From: an uncultured Archangium sp.
Lineage (GTDB): Bacteria; Myxococcota; Myxococcia; Myxococcales; Myxococcaceae
Reading direction: 5' to 3'
Length of the DNA: 14,169 nucleotides
Assembly: GCA_946479335.1 (NCBI GenBank)
Contig: CAMLFP010000113.1
Location: 1 to 14,169 of the forward strand
Part shown: one piece after another, positions 1-6,078 of the stretch
Layout: every line of letters begins with the position of its first letter
Position numbering within the stretch: position 1 is the stretch's first letter
Made by a program: the position numbers and the translations under genes
The notes under the pieces: generated by a model
The model's database searches: none
What the model was told of the DNA's origin: nothing
The model's input: only the letters and a program-made list of their open reading frames with translations

Positions 1-1
1 G

Positions 2-1099
2 ACTGTGACCTGCCCCTCGGCGCGCTGCACATCGATGGAGAACTTCCCCTGCCCCCCGATGAGCTCGGTGGACCGCGTGACGAAGCAGCTCGCGCGGGTG
101 ATCGACTCGAACCGCGCGAACGCGCCGCGCACCAACGTGGAGCGCGACAGTGCGTTGCTGCGTGCGGTACTCGCGGGCTTCCCGGATCGCGTGGCGAAGC
201 GCCGTCGGCCCCGCGCGCCCGAGGTCGTGTTCTCTGCCGGTGGCTCGGCGACGCTCGACCCCTCGTCGGTCGTGCACGACGCGGAGCTGATGGTGGCCGT
301 CGACGCCGAGGAGAAGCGCGGCGCCGTCGTGGTGCGGCTCGCCTCGAAGATCGAAGCGGAGTGGCTGCTGGAGACCAACCCCGACGCGCTCGGTGAAGTC
401 GATCGCCTCGAATGGAACGAGTCGGCCCGCCGCGTCGATCGCGTGACGCGCATGACGTACGGCGCGGTGACGCTCGAAGAGACGCGGCAACCGGCGCCGG
501 CGAGCGACGAGACCGGCGCGCTCCTCGCCGAGCACGCCATCGCTGCGGGCCCCGCCGCCTTCACCGACGCCGAGAAGCTCACGCACTGGCAGTGCCGCGT
601 CGACACGCTGCGCACCGGCTTCCCCGAGGCGGAGTTCCCGACGCCCGACACGCAGTTCATCCGCGACGCGGTGAAGGCGCTGTGCGCGAACCTCCGCTCG
701 TTCAAGGAGCTCGAAGAGGCGAGCCTGCTGGAGTTCCTCAACGCGCGCCTCACGCCACGGCAGGCGCAGCTCCTGGCGAAGGAGGCGCCGGCGCAGCTGA
801 CGCTCCCCGGGGGGCGCACGGTGAAGATCAACTGGGAGCCCGGCAAGCCGCCGTGGATCGAATCGCGCCTGCAGGACTTCTTCGGCATGACGAAGGGCCC
901 CACCGTCGGCCGCACGCCGCTGGTCATTCATCTGCTCGCGCCGAACTACAACGCCGTGCAGGTGACGACCGACCTCGCCGGTTTCTGGGACCGCCACTAC
1001 CCCGCGGTGCGCAAGGAGCTGATGCGCCAGTACCCGCGACACAGCTGGCCCGAAGACCCGCGCACCGCGCAGCCGCCGCAGCCGAAGGGGCGCCGGTGA
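2..1099 (+). CDS. hrpB: ATP-dependent RNA helicase HrpB, C-terminal part (5' end outside window)
   Basis: This is the last 365 residues of an HrpB-type DEAH-box helicase. The reading frame is open to the left edge, so the helicase core with its Walker motifs lies upstream and cannot be inspected. What shows the identity is the segment DALLRAVLAGFPDRVAKRR-like at about 160-205 (read here as SALLRAVLAGFPDRVAKRRR) and the family-specific C-terminal block at about 915-1060. That block contains HLLAPN, VQVTTDLAGFWDRHYP and a terminal RHSWPEDP, which are hallmarks of the HrpB C-terminal domain. The family is an ATP-dependent RNA helicase whose physiological role varies between bacteria. The Met codons near the left edge are internal and not the start. 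The stop TGA overlaps the GTG start of the next gene by four bases, so the two are probably co-translated. Identity is secure; the role in this organism is unknown. Confidence 0.93.
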   Translation, partial: TVTCPSARCTSMENFPCPPMSSVDRVTKQLARVIDSNRANAPRTNVERDSALLRAVLAGFPDRVAKRRRPRAPEVVFSAGGSATLDPSSVVHDAELMVAVDAEEKRGAVVVRLASKIEAEWLLETNPDALGEVDRLEWNESARRVDRVTRMTYGAVTLEETRQPAPASDETGALLAEHAIAAGPAAFTDAEKLTHWQCRVDTLRTGFPEAEFPTPDTQFIRDAVKALCANLRSFKELEEASLLEFLNARLTPRQAQLLAKEAPAQLTLPGGRTVKINWEPGKPPWIESRLQDFFGMTKGPTVGRTPLVIHLLAPNYNAVQVTTDLAGFWDRHYPAVRKELMRQYPRHSWPEDPRTAQPPQPKGRR

Positions 1100-1812
1100 A
1101 GCGCTCGCTGCTCGCCCTCGCGGTGGTGCTCGCCCTCAGCGCGGCGGCCTACCAACAGTTCATCTCCGCCGACTGGCTGCGCGTGCGCCGCGTCGACCTC
1201 ACCACCGGCAAGTGGCCGCGCAGCAAGCACGTGCGCCTGTTGGTGCTGAACGACGTGAACGCGACGCGCCAGACGCGGGCGTTGCACCGGCTCGATCAGC
1301 TCATGCGCGTCGAGCGGCCCGACATCATCCTCTTCGCGGGCGGCGCGCTGGGCGACCCGGCGGCGGTCGACTTCTTCCGCAAGATGATGGGCGGGCTCTA
1401 CACGCCCATCGGTCGCTACGCGGTGCGCGCGAACGCCGACCGCACGACGAACCTCTTCGCCGGAGGCCCGGCCATCGAACTGCTGGGGCTGCCGGTGAAC
1501 GCGCCCGACGACGCGCTGGTGATCTGCGGCGTGCCCTTCGGAGATCTCGGCGCGCCGTGCCTCGAGAAGGCGCCGCGCGACGCGTACGTCATCTTCCTGA
1601 GCTCGACGGCGGATCAGGTGGAGTCGCTCTTCCCTCGACCCGACCTGTACGTGACCGGCACGGCCGACATCGGCCTCTCGCGCACCGCCTCGCAGTTCCC
1701 ACCGGGTGGCTACGAGGTGAACGGCTCGGTGCTGCAGGTGGCCGCGAGCTTCACGCCCCACGGCTTCACGCGCCCGGAGATCACGATCATCGATCTCCAG
1801 GGCACGAACTAG
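1096..1812 (+). CDS. membrane-anchored calcineurin-like phosphoesterase homologue lacking metal ligands
   Basis: A 238-residue protein starting at GTG 1096 inside the hrpB stop (GTGA overlap), with AAGGGG at 1085-1090 as ribosome site. Residues 4-18 form an N-terminal membrane anchor or signal segment. The rest follows the order of YkuE-type metallophosphoesterases: LLVLNDVN (48-55) where active enzymes have a D-x-H motif, PDIILFAGG (75-83) in place of the GD motif, LYTPIGRYAVRANAD (101-115) in place of the GNHD motif, VTGTAD (186-191) in place of GHTH, and an ending PEITIIDL like the family terminus. Nearly all metal-binding His and Asp residues are replaced: H to N at 55, D to G at 83, H to A at 114, and both His of GHTH lost. 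I therefore read it as a folded but catalytically dead homologue in the envelope. The assignment rests on motif order only; a distant unrelated fold is possible. Confidence 0.72.
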   Translation: MKRSLLALAVVLALSAAAYQQFISADWLRVRRVDLTTGKWPRSKHVRLLVLNDVNATRQTRALHRLDQLMRVERPDIILFAGGALGDPAAVDFFRKMMGGLYTPIGRYAVRANADRTTNLFAGGPAIELLGLPVNAPDDALVICGVPFGDLGAPCLEKAPRDAYVIFLSSTADQVESLFPRPDLYVTGTADIGLSRTASQFPPGGYEVNGSVLQVAASFTPHGFTRPEITIIDLQGTN

Positions 1813-1913
1813 CGCAGCGGCGTCGAGGCAGAACGTCGCCCGTTGAAACACCAACCCGGTCCGCTCGAAACCGATTACGAGCCGCCGCGTCGGGGTTCCG
1901 CAAGGAGTGCGCG
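1813..1913 (+). promoter_or_regulatory. intergenic leader of the lipid cluster, candidate promoter region
   Basis: About 100 bases separate the phosphoesterase-like gene from the lipid cluster, the only sizeable same-strand gap in the first 5.6 kb and locally less GC-rich. It holds TTGAAA at 1843-1848 (resembling a -35 element) and two copies of GAAAC 22 bases apart (1845-1849 and 1867-1871). A small hairpin, GCTCG/CGAGC with a 10-base loop, lies at 1863-1882. I see no convincing -10 box at standard spacing from TTGAAA and no T-rich terminator. A promoter here is plausible from gene layout, but the exact elements are not established. Confidence 0.3.
1902..1907 (+). promoter_or_regulatory. ribosome binding site AAGGAG fixing a TTG start
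   Basis: AAGGAG lies six bases before TTG 1914. No ATG or GTG in this frame fits the conserved part of the protein with a comparable ribosome site. This perfect Shine-Dalgarno sequence is the main reason for choosing the TTG start of the CDP-diacylglycerol synthase gene. Confidence 0.75.
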
Positions 1914-2852
1914 TTGAACGGCTTGTTTCCATCGACGGGAGTCGCCCAGCTCCTGACCTATACGTACGGCTTCATCGCGACCTGCAGCGCGACCGGCTTC
2001 ATCCACCCGAAGCTGCGGCGCCCCGAGGGGCGTCCGGTGCGCGACGCGATCAACTCCTGGTGGCCGTCTTCGCTCGTCGGTGGCGCGGCCGTCGTCGGCG
2101 GTCGGTTCGTCGCCATTCCCGTGTTCCTGGGGTTGAGCGCGTGGGCCCTCTGGGAGTTCCTGCGGCTGCTCTCGGAGGAGGACCGGCCCAGGCAGACCGT
2201 GGTGCTCGCGTTCCTCGGGGTGCTCGTGCACTACGCCGCGCTGGCGCTCGACAACCCCGAACTCTCCGGTGGCCTGCCCCTGATGCTGTGGATCGTCGCC
2301 GTCATCCCGCTGGCGCGCGCGATGCGACAGGGCACCGTGGGGCTGCTCACCTCGGTGGGCCGCGTCGGGTTCGGGTTGTTGATCACCACGTTCGCGCTCG
2401 GCCACGTGGCGCGGCTCTTCCTGCTCCCGGCGCGCGTGGGCCCGGCGGGGCCTGAGGGGCTCGCGCTGCTGCTGCTCCTGTCGATCATGATCAACGACGC
2501 GAGCCAATACGTGTTCGGCAAGCTGCTGGGCCGGCACAAGCTGGCGCCGTCGATCAGCCCCAAGAAAACCTGGGAGGGGTTCGCCGGTGGCGTCGCCGTG
2601 ACCTCGCTCGTCACCGCGTCGGCGGCCCCGCTGGTCGCCCCCTTCAGCGCCGCAACGGGCGCGCTCGTCGGTGCGTGTCTCGCGTCGCTCGGGCTCCTCG
2701 GCGATCTGCTCGTCTCGGCCATCAAGCGCGACGTGGGCGTGAAGGACACCGGCGCCGTGCTGCCCGGTCAAGGCGGCGTGCTCGACCGCATGGACAGCAT
2801 GATTCTCAGCGCGCCCCTCTATTTCTACGCGGTGAAGACGTGGTTGCTCTGA
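1914..2852 (+). CDS. cdsA: phosphatidate cytidylyltransferase (CDP-diacylglycerol synthase), YnbB/CdsA family
   Basis: A 312-residue integral membrane enzyme that would convert phosphatidic acid and CTP to CDP-diacylglycerol at the inner membrane. The C-terminal half carries the family pattern: NDASQYVFGKLLGRHK (from residue 194), SPKKTWEG (215-222), and the signature SAIKRDVGVKD (268-278) followed by LPGQGGVLDRMD (283-294). Several hydrophobic segments fill residues 50-250. The usual His in the P-G-H-G-G part of the signature is Gln here (Q286), while both metal-binding Asp residues (D291, D294) are kept. The N-terminal part, with a FIHPKLRRP stretch and a WW pair (49-50), recalls the longer YnbB type rather than short CdsA proteins. 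Start TTG 1914 is supported by AAGGAG. The neighbours use its product (CDP-alcohol phosphatidyltransferase), which strengthens the call. It may be a second, specialised copy beside a housekeeping cdsA elsewhere; that cannot be seen here. Confidence 0.93.
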   Translation: MNGLFPSTGVAQLLTYTYGFIATCSATGFIHPKLRRPEGRPVRDAINSWWPSSLVGGAAVVGGRFVAIPVFLGLSAWALWEFLRLLSEEDRPRQTVVLAFLGVLVHYAALALDNPELSGGLPLMLWIVAVIPLARAMRQGTVGLLTSVGRVGFGLLITTFALGHVARLFLLPARVGPAGPEGLALLLLLSIMINDASQYVFGKLLGRHKLAPSISPKKTWEGFAGGVAVTSLVTASAAPLVAPFSAATGALVGACLASLGLLGDLLVSAIKRDVGVKDTGAVLPGQGGVLDRMDSMILSAPLYFYAVKTWLL

Positions 2853-3820
2853 GCTCGTTCGAAGACCTGCGCCGCGAGGTGGAGCAAGCGGGGTGCTTCG
2901 AGAAGCGGCCGCTCACCGCGGTCGTCAGCCTGGTGGCGCAGGTCGCGGTCTCGGGCGCGCTCTTCCTCGTGAGCGCGGCGACGGAGAACCCGCTGGCCGC
3001 AGTGGTGTGCTTCGTCATCGCGTCGTTCCTCTTCTACCGGCTCGGCTGGCTCATGCATGACGCCGCGCACGGAGGCGTGTTCGCGACGGCCGCCGGCAAT
3101 CAGCGCTTCGCTGCGCTCACCGCCGGCATCCTGGGCGAGTTTCCCTCCGGGTGGCGCTACGGGCACAACCGGCACCACGCGACGCCCAACGTGCGCGGCC
3201 GCGATCTCGATCAGTCCGAGCGGTGGGACCCCGAGCGCCGCTACCGCACGCGCCTCGGCGCTTTCGTCGGCGTGCTGCTCTTCAGCAAGTTCCGCGGGCG
3301 CTACCTCCCCAAGACGCTGCTGCTCCTCGGGCTGCGCGACGGCTATTTCTGCTACCGCTTTCACCGCGAAGCCTTCGTGCCCGAGCTGCTCGCGTCGCTC
3401 TCGGGCCTCGGCGGCCAGCTCGCCTTCATGTGCGTGGCGTTCGGCGTCTGGGGGCCGCTGCTGTTCCTCGCCCACACCTCGATCGGCATGCTGTACCTGA
3501 ACACCGCCTTCGCGGGGAACCACTACGACCTCGAGAGCTTCGACGAGGCGCAGGCGGAGGGCATTTCGTTCGACGAGCTCCAGGTGCGCACCACGCGCAA
3601 CTACCGCGGCGGCGCGCTCGCCCGCTTCGTGTTCGGAGGCCTCGAGCACCAGATCGAACACCACCTGTTCCCCGGCATGGCACGCGCGCAGCTGCGCCGG
3701 GCGGCGCCATTCGTGCGGGAGTTCTGCGCGGCGCGGGGGCTGCCGTACCACGAGGCGTCGTTCACCTCGGCGGTCGCCGGCGTGCTGCGCTTCCACCTCG
3801 CGGACGGGAGCGCGTCGTGA
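2840..3820 (+). CDS. acyl-lipid fatty acid desaturase (three histidine boxes)
   Basis: A 326-residue membrane-bound di-iron desaturase. The three histidine boxes are intact: HDAAH at 73-77, HNRHH at 109-113, and HQIEHH at 270-275. The third box, with its Gln start and the following LFPGMAR, is typical of delta-5/delta-6 'front-end' acyl-lipid desaturases, but no fused cytochrome b5 domain is present. Hydrophobic pairs at about 25-70 and 180-225 fit four membrane helices that place the boxes on the cytoplasmic side. The protein would need an electron donor such as ferredoxin or a separate cytochrome b5; none is encoded here. GTG 2840 is the likely start, 13 bases inside the upstream gene, with a weak GGTGA upstream; no in-frame ATG precedes the first helices. 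The stop overlaps the next start (GTGA). It probably modifies acyl chains of lipids made by the flanking enzymes. Substrate and bond position cannot be read from the sequence. Confidence 0.92.
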   Translation: MVALSSFEDLRREVEQAGCFEKRPLTAVVSLVAQVAVSGALFLVSAATENPLAAVVCFVIASFLFYRLGWLMHDAAHGGVFATAAGNQRFAALTAGILGEFPSGWRYGHNRHHATPNVRGRDLDQSERWDPERRYRTRLGAFVGVLLFSKFRGRYLPKTLLLLGLRDGYFCYRFHREAFVPELLASLSGLGGQLAFMCVAFGVWGPLLFLAHTSIGMLYLNTAFAGNHYDLESFDEAQAEGISFDELQVRTTRNYRGGALARFVFGGLEHQIEHHLFPGMARAQLRRAAPFVREFCAARGLPYHEASFTSAVAGVLRFHLADGSAS

Positions 3821-4437
3821 GCGTCGTGCGACGGCTCTTTCCCATCATCGGTCACGCCAGCGTCGCCAACGCCCTCACCGCCGCCAACGCGGTGTGCGGA
3901 CTCCTGGGCATCTTCTTCGCGGCGCGCGGCCTGCCCGCGTACGCGTTGCTCTTCGGAGCGCTCGCCTTCCCCTTCGACATCTTCGACGGCGTGGTGGCGC
4001 GCAAGATGGGCACCTCAAGCGAGTTCGGTGCGCACCTCGACTCGCTGGCCGACGCGGTGTCGTTCGTGCTGATGCCCGCGGCCATGCCGCTGGCCTTCGG
4101 CGCGCCGGCGTATGTACAGCTCGCGGCGCTGCTCTACGCCCTCACGGGGTTGCTGCGGCTCGCGCGCTTCGGAGTCGTGGGGACGTCGACCACCGCAGGC
4201 AGAGAAGTGTTCGAGGGTGTGCCGACGTTGTTCGCGGCAGCGGTGCTGCAGCCGGTGTCGGCCCTCGCCCTCTGGCTGCCCGAAGACACGCGCGCGCCCG
4301 TGCTGGCGGCGTTCTACCTGCTCGCCGCGCCCGCGATGGTCTCGTCGCTCCCTTTCCCCAAGCGTGGGCTCCACACGCGCGCCATGTGGGCGATGGTGCC
4401 GTTGGCGTTGCTCGCGGTGTGGCTGCGCCCCCGATGA
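3817..4437 (+). CDS. CDP-alcohol phosphatidyltransferase, phosphatidylserine synthase-like
   Basis: A 206-residue inner-membrane enzyme of the CDP-alcohol phosphatidyltransferase family. It carries the complete catalytic pattern D-G-x2-A-R-x8-G-x3-D-x3-D: D57, G58, A61, R62, G71, D75 and D79. The opening NALTAANAVCGLLGI, the LDSLADAVSF stretch after the motif and the later EGVPTLFAAA segment resemble type II phosphatidylserine synthase (PssA). The family transfers a CDP-activated lipid to an alcohol acceptor; serine is the best guess, but glycerol, inositol or another acceptor is possible. GTG 3817 overlaps the desaturase stop and has GGGAG at 3806-3810. The stop overlaps the following ATG (ATGA). 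CDP-diacylglycerol made by the first gene of the cluster is its expected donor. The pairing with a YnbB-like synthase recalls the ynbA-ynbB pair of enterobacteria. Confidence 0.9.
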   Translation: MSVVRRLFPIIGHASVANALTAANAVCGLLGIFFAARGLPAYALLFGALAFPFDIFDGVVARKMGTSSEFGAHLDSLADAVSFVLMPAAMPLAFGAPAYVQLAALLYALTGLLRLARFGVVGTSTTAGREVFEGVPTLFAAAVLQPVSALALWLPEDTRAPVLAAFYLLAAPAMVSSLPFPKRGLHTRAMWAMVPLALLAVWLRPR

Positions 4438-5630
4438 AGAGCGCGACCCTCATCGGCCGCAACGCCGCGCAGCTCTTCTTCTGCTTCGCGGGCTCGGCGC
4501 TGCTGAATGTCGTGTGCCAGGCGTTCTTCGCGCGCACGGTCGGCGATGACAAAGACGCGTGGCTCTCGGGCACGTTGTTGGTGGGCACGCTCGCCAGCAC
4601 GCTGGGCGTCCCCGCGGCGCAGCGCTTCGGGCTCCCGGGTCGGGCGCTCGTCACCGGCGCCGTGCTGGTGGCGTTCATCGGCGCGCTCTTCGGCGCCACC
4701 CTCGTGCTGCGCTCGGCGGGCGCCTTCGTGGTGGCGGTCGTCGTGCTGCGCTTCTTCATGCAGTACGGCACGCAGGAGTTCGATCAGCGCGCGGTGCAGC
4801 TCTCCGGCGAGAGCGCGCGTCGCACCAACGACGCCGTGGGGCTCGCGATGCGCTTCCTGGGCATGCTGCTGGGCCCGCTCTGGTTCGGGCTGGCGCGCGA
4901 CGCGGAGCTCGCCACGGCCGTGCTGATCGCGGTGATGACGGCGCTCGGGCTGTGGACGTGCGCGCTCACCGCCGGCGCGCCGGCCGCCACCGTCGTGGAG
5001 CGTGAGAAGGGCTCACTCGATCGCGGAGGACGGTTGATGCTCGCGGCGGCACGCGCGATCTACGCCGCGGACTACCTGCTGGCGTCGAGCATCCTCTACG
5101 TGCTCTCCGACCTGCACCATGACGCGCGCGCGGTGCGCAGCGGCGGGCTGGTGGTCACGCTGGTGTACTTGAGCGCCATCATCGCGACGGTCGTGGAGCT
5201 GGCCCGGCGGCGAACCGCGCCCCGCTCGCCGCTCGAGATGTTGCCCGCGCCGCTCCTCATGGTGTTGGTGGGCCTCGCGCTGCCCAGCCCCGCGGCGGCG
5301 ACGCTGCTCGCGCAGCTCGCGGGCGCGGTGCTGCTGGGTGTCGCGTTCGCGCGCTACCAGCTCGCTTTCCGCGACCGCGCCACCTCGGAGGCGGTGCAGC
5401 GCGGCGCCCCGGCGCTGCTGGCGGCCTACAACAACCTCGGCACCACCAGCGCGCTGCTGGGGTACGCGGTGATGGTCGCGCTCGTCGCGGGCTGTCGCGC
5501 GCTCGGCATCACCTATGCCTCGGTGGTCGGCGTCGGCGTCGCAGCGCTGGGTCTCGCGGCCGTTCCCCTGGTGCTGGCGAGCGCGAAGCTTCAGCGCGAG
5601 GCGCCCGCCTCCGAGTCGTCACCCGCGTGA
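4434..5630 (+). CDS. multi-pass membrane protein, possibly MFS-like transporter
   Basis: A 398-residue protein dominated by long hydrophobic segments, roughly ten to twelve membrane helices, with a charged central loop near 190-205 (around REKGSLDRGGR) that divides it into two halves. This two-half layout and length suit the major facilitator superfamily, but I recognise no diagnostic MFS loop motif, so the family call is tentative. ATG 4434 overlaps the preceding stop by four bases and has no clear ribosome site, suggesting translational coupling. As the last gene of the lipid cluster it could move a lipid or lipid precursor across the inner membrane, in the manner of lysophospholipid transporters; that is inference from position only. 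Its 3' end overlaps the end of the opposing VOC gene by 12 bases. Confidence 0.75.
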   Translation: MKSATLIGRNAAQLFFCFAGSALLNVVCQAFFARTVGDDKDAWLSGTLLVGTLASTLGVPAAQRFGLPGRALVTGAVLVAFIGALFGATLVLRSAGAFVVAVVVLRFFMQYGTQEFDQRAVQLSGESARRTNDAVGLAMRFLGMLLGPLWFGLARDAELATAVLIAVMTALGLWTCALTAGAPAATVVEREKGSLDRGGRLMLAAARAIYAADYLLASSILYVLSDLHHDARAVRSGGLVVTLVYLSAIIATVVELARRRTAPRSPLEMLPAPLLMVLVGLALPSPAAATLLAQLAGAVLLGVAFARYQLAFRDRATSEAVQRGAPALLAAYNNLGTTSALLGYAVMVALVAGCRALGITYASVVGVGVAALGLAAVPLVLASAKLQREAPASESSPA

Positions 5631-5638
5631 GCGGTGAC
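5618..5638. terminator. hairpin across both stop codons of a convergent gene pair
   Basis: GTCAC (5618-5622) and CGC (5624-5626) pair with GCG (5631-5633) and GTGAC (5634-5638), leaving one bulged C and a GTGA loop on the plus strand, a GNRA-type tetraloop. The stem contains the minus-strand stop (5619-5621) and the loop is the plus-strand stop TGA (5628-5630). There is no T tract on either side, so it is not a classic intrinsic terminator. It may end transcription in both directions or protect both messages. Confidence 0.4.
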
Positions 5639-6071
5639 TGATCTCCTGCGCGAGCCCGATGAGCAACCCCTCGACGCCGCGCACGTAACAGAGCCGGTAG
5701 ACGCCCTGGTAATCGACCACCTCGTCGACCACCGTTGCGCCGTGCTTGCCGAGCCGCGCGAGCGTGTCGTCGAGATCATCGACCGCGAACATCACGCGCA
5801 GGTACCCCAGCGAGTTCACCGGCGCGGTGCGGTGGTCCGACACGATCTCCGGGTGCTCGAAGCGCGAGAGTTCGAGGCGGCTGTGCCCGTCGGGCGTCGC
5901 CAGCATCGCCATCTCGACGCGCTGATCGCGCACGCCGGTGACGCGGCCTGCCCAGTCACCTTCGATGCGCATCCGCCCTTCGAGCGACAGCCCGAGCTCG
6001 GTGAAGAAGGCGATCGCCGCGTCGAGGTCACGCACCACGATGCCCACGTTGTCCATTCGCTTGATCGCCAT
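5619..6071 (-). CDS. VOC (glyoxalase/bleomycin resistance fold) family protein
   Basis: A 150-residue protein with two beta-alpha-beta-beta-beta modules typical of the vicinal oxygen chelate fold. The first opens with MDNVGIVVRDLDAAIAFF (6-23) and includes TPDGHSRLELSRF (59-71). The second opens with LRVMFAVDDLDDTLARL (91-107) and ends YRLCYVRGVEGLLIGLA (125-141). Of the four usual metal-ligand positions, E67 and E134 are kept, while the His positions are N8 and R92. The same substitutions occur, as I recall, in a widespread uncharacterised VOC subfamily, so this looks like a normal member rather than a decayed gene. Substrate unknown. ATG 6071 is preferred over upstream Met codons because homology begins there and a GAGGGTGAG ribosome site precedes it. 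It sits seven bases after the barrel-protein gene, as the last gene of a three-gene unit. Confidence 0.87.
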   Translation of the reverse strand: MAIKRMDNVGIVVRDLDAAIAFFTELGLSLEGRMRIEGDWAGRVTGVRDQRVEMAMLATPDGHSRLELSRFEHPEIVSDHRTAPVNSLGYLRVMFAVDDLDDTLARLGKHGATVVDEVVDYQGVYRLCYVRGVEGLLIGLAQEISHRSRG

Positions 6072-6078
6072 CTCACCC

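Noticed and set aside
2..60. Possible frameshift at the left edge, because another frame also stays open there
   Set aside because: The frame used for the HrpB domain continues smoothly from base 2, and its residues before VDRVTKQL fit the expected position in the family. The alternative frame gives nothing recognisable.
997..1932. Long open frame on the minus strand across the phosphoesterase-like gene
   Set aside because: Composition is Arg/His/Glu-rich low complexity, as expected for the antisense of a GC-rich gene. It has no domain and no ribosome site, and the plus frame shows family motifs.
1875..2771. Long minus-strand open frame opposite the CDP-DAG synthase gene
   Set aside because: It mirrors the codon structure of cdsA, with Gln/Arg/Glu repeats and no recognisable fold. 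The plus strand has the complete enzyme signature.
2825..3796. Long minus-strand open frame opposite the desaturase gene
   Set aside because: Low-complexity antisense product. The plus strand has three intact histidine boxes.
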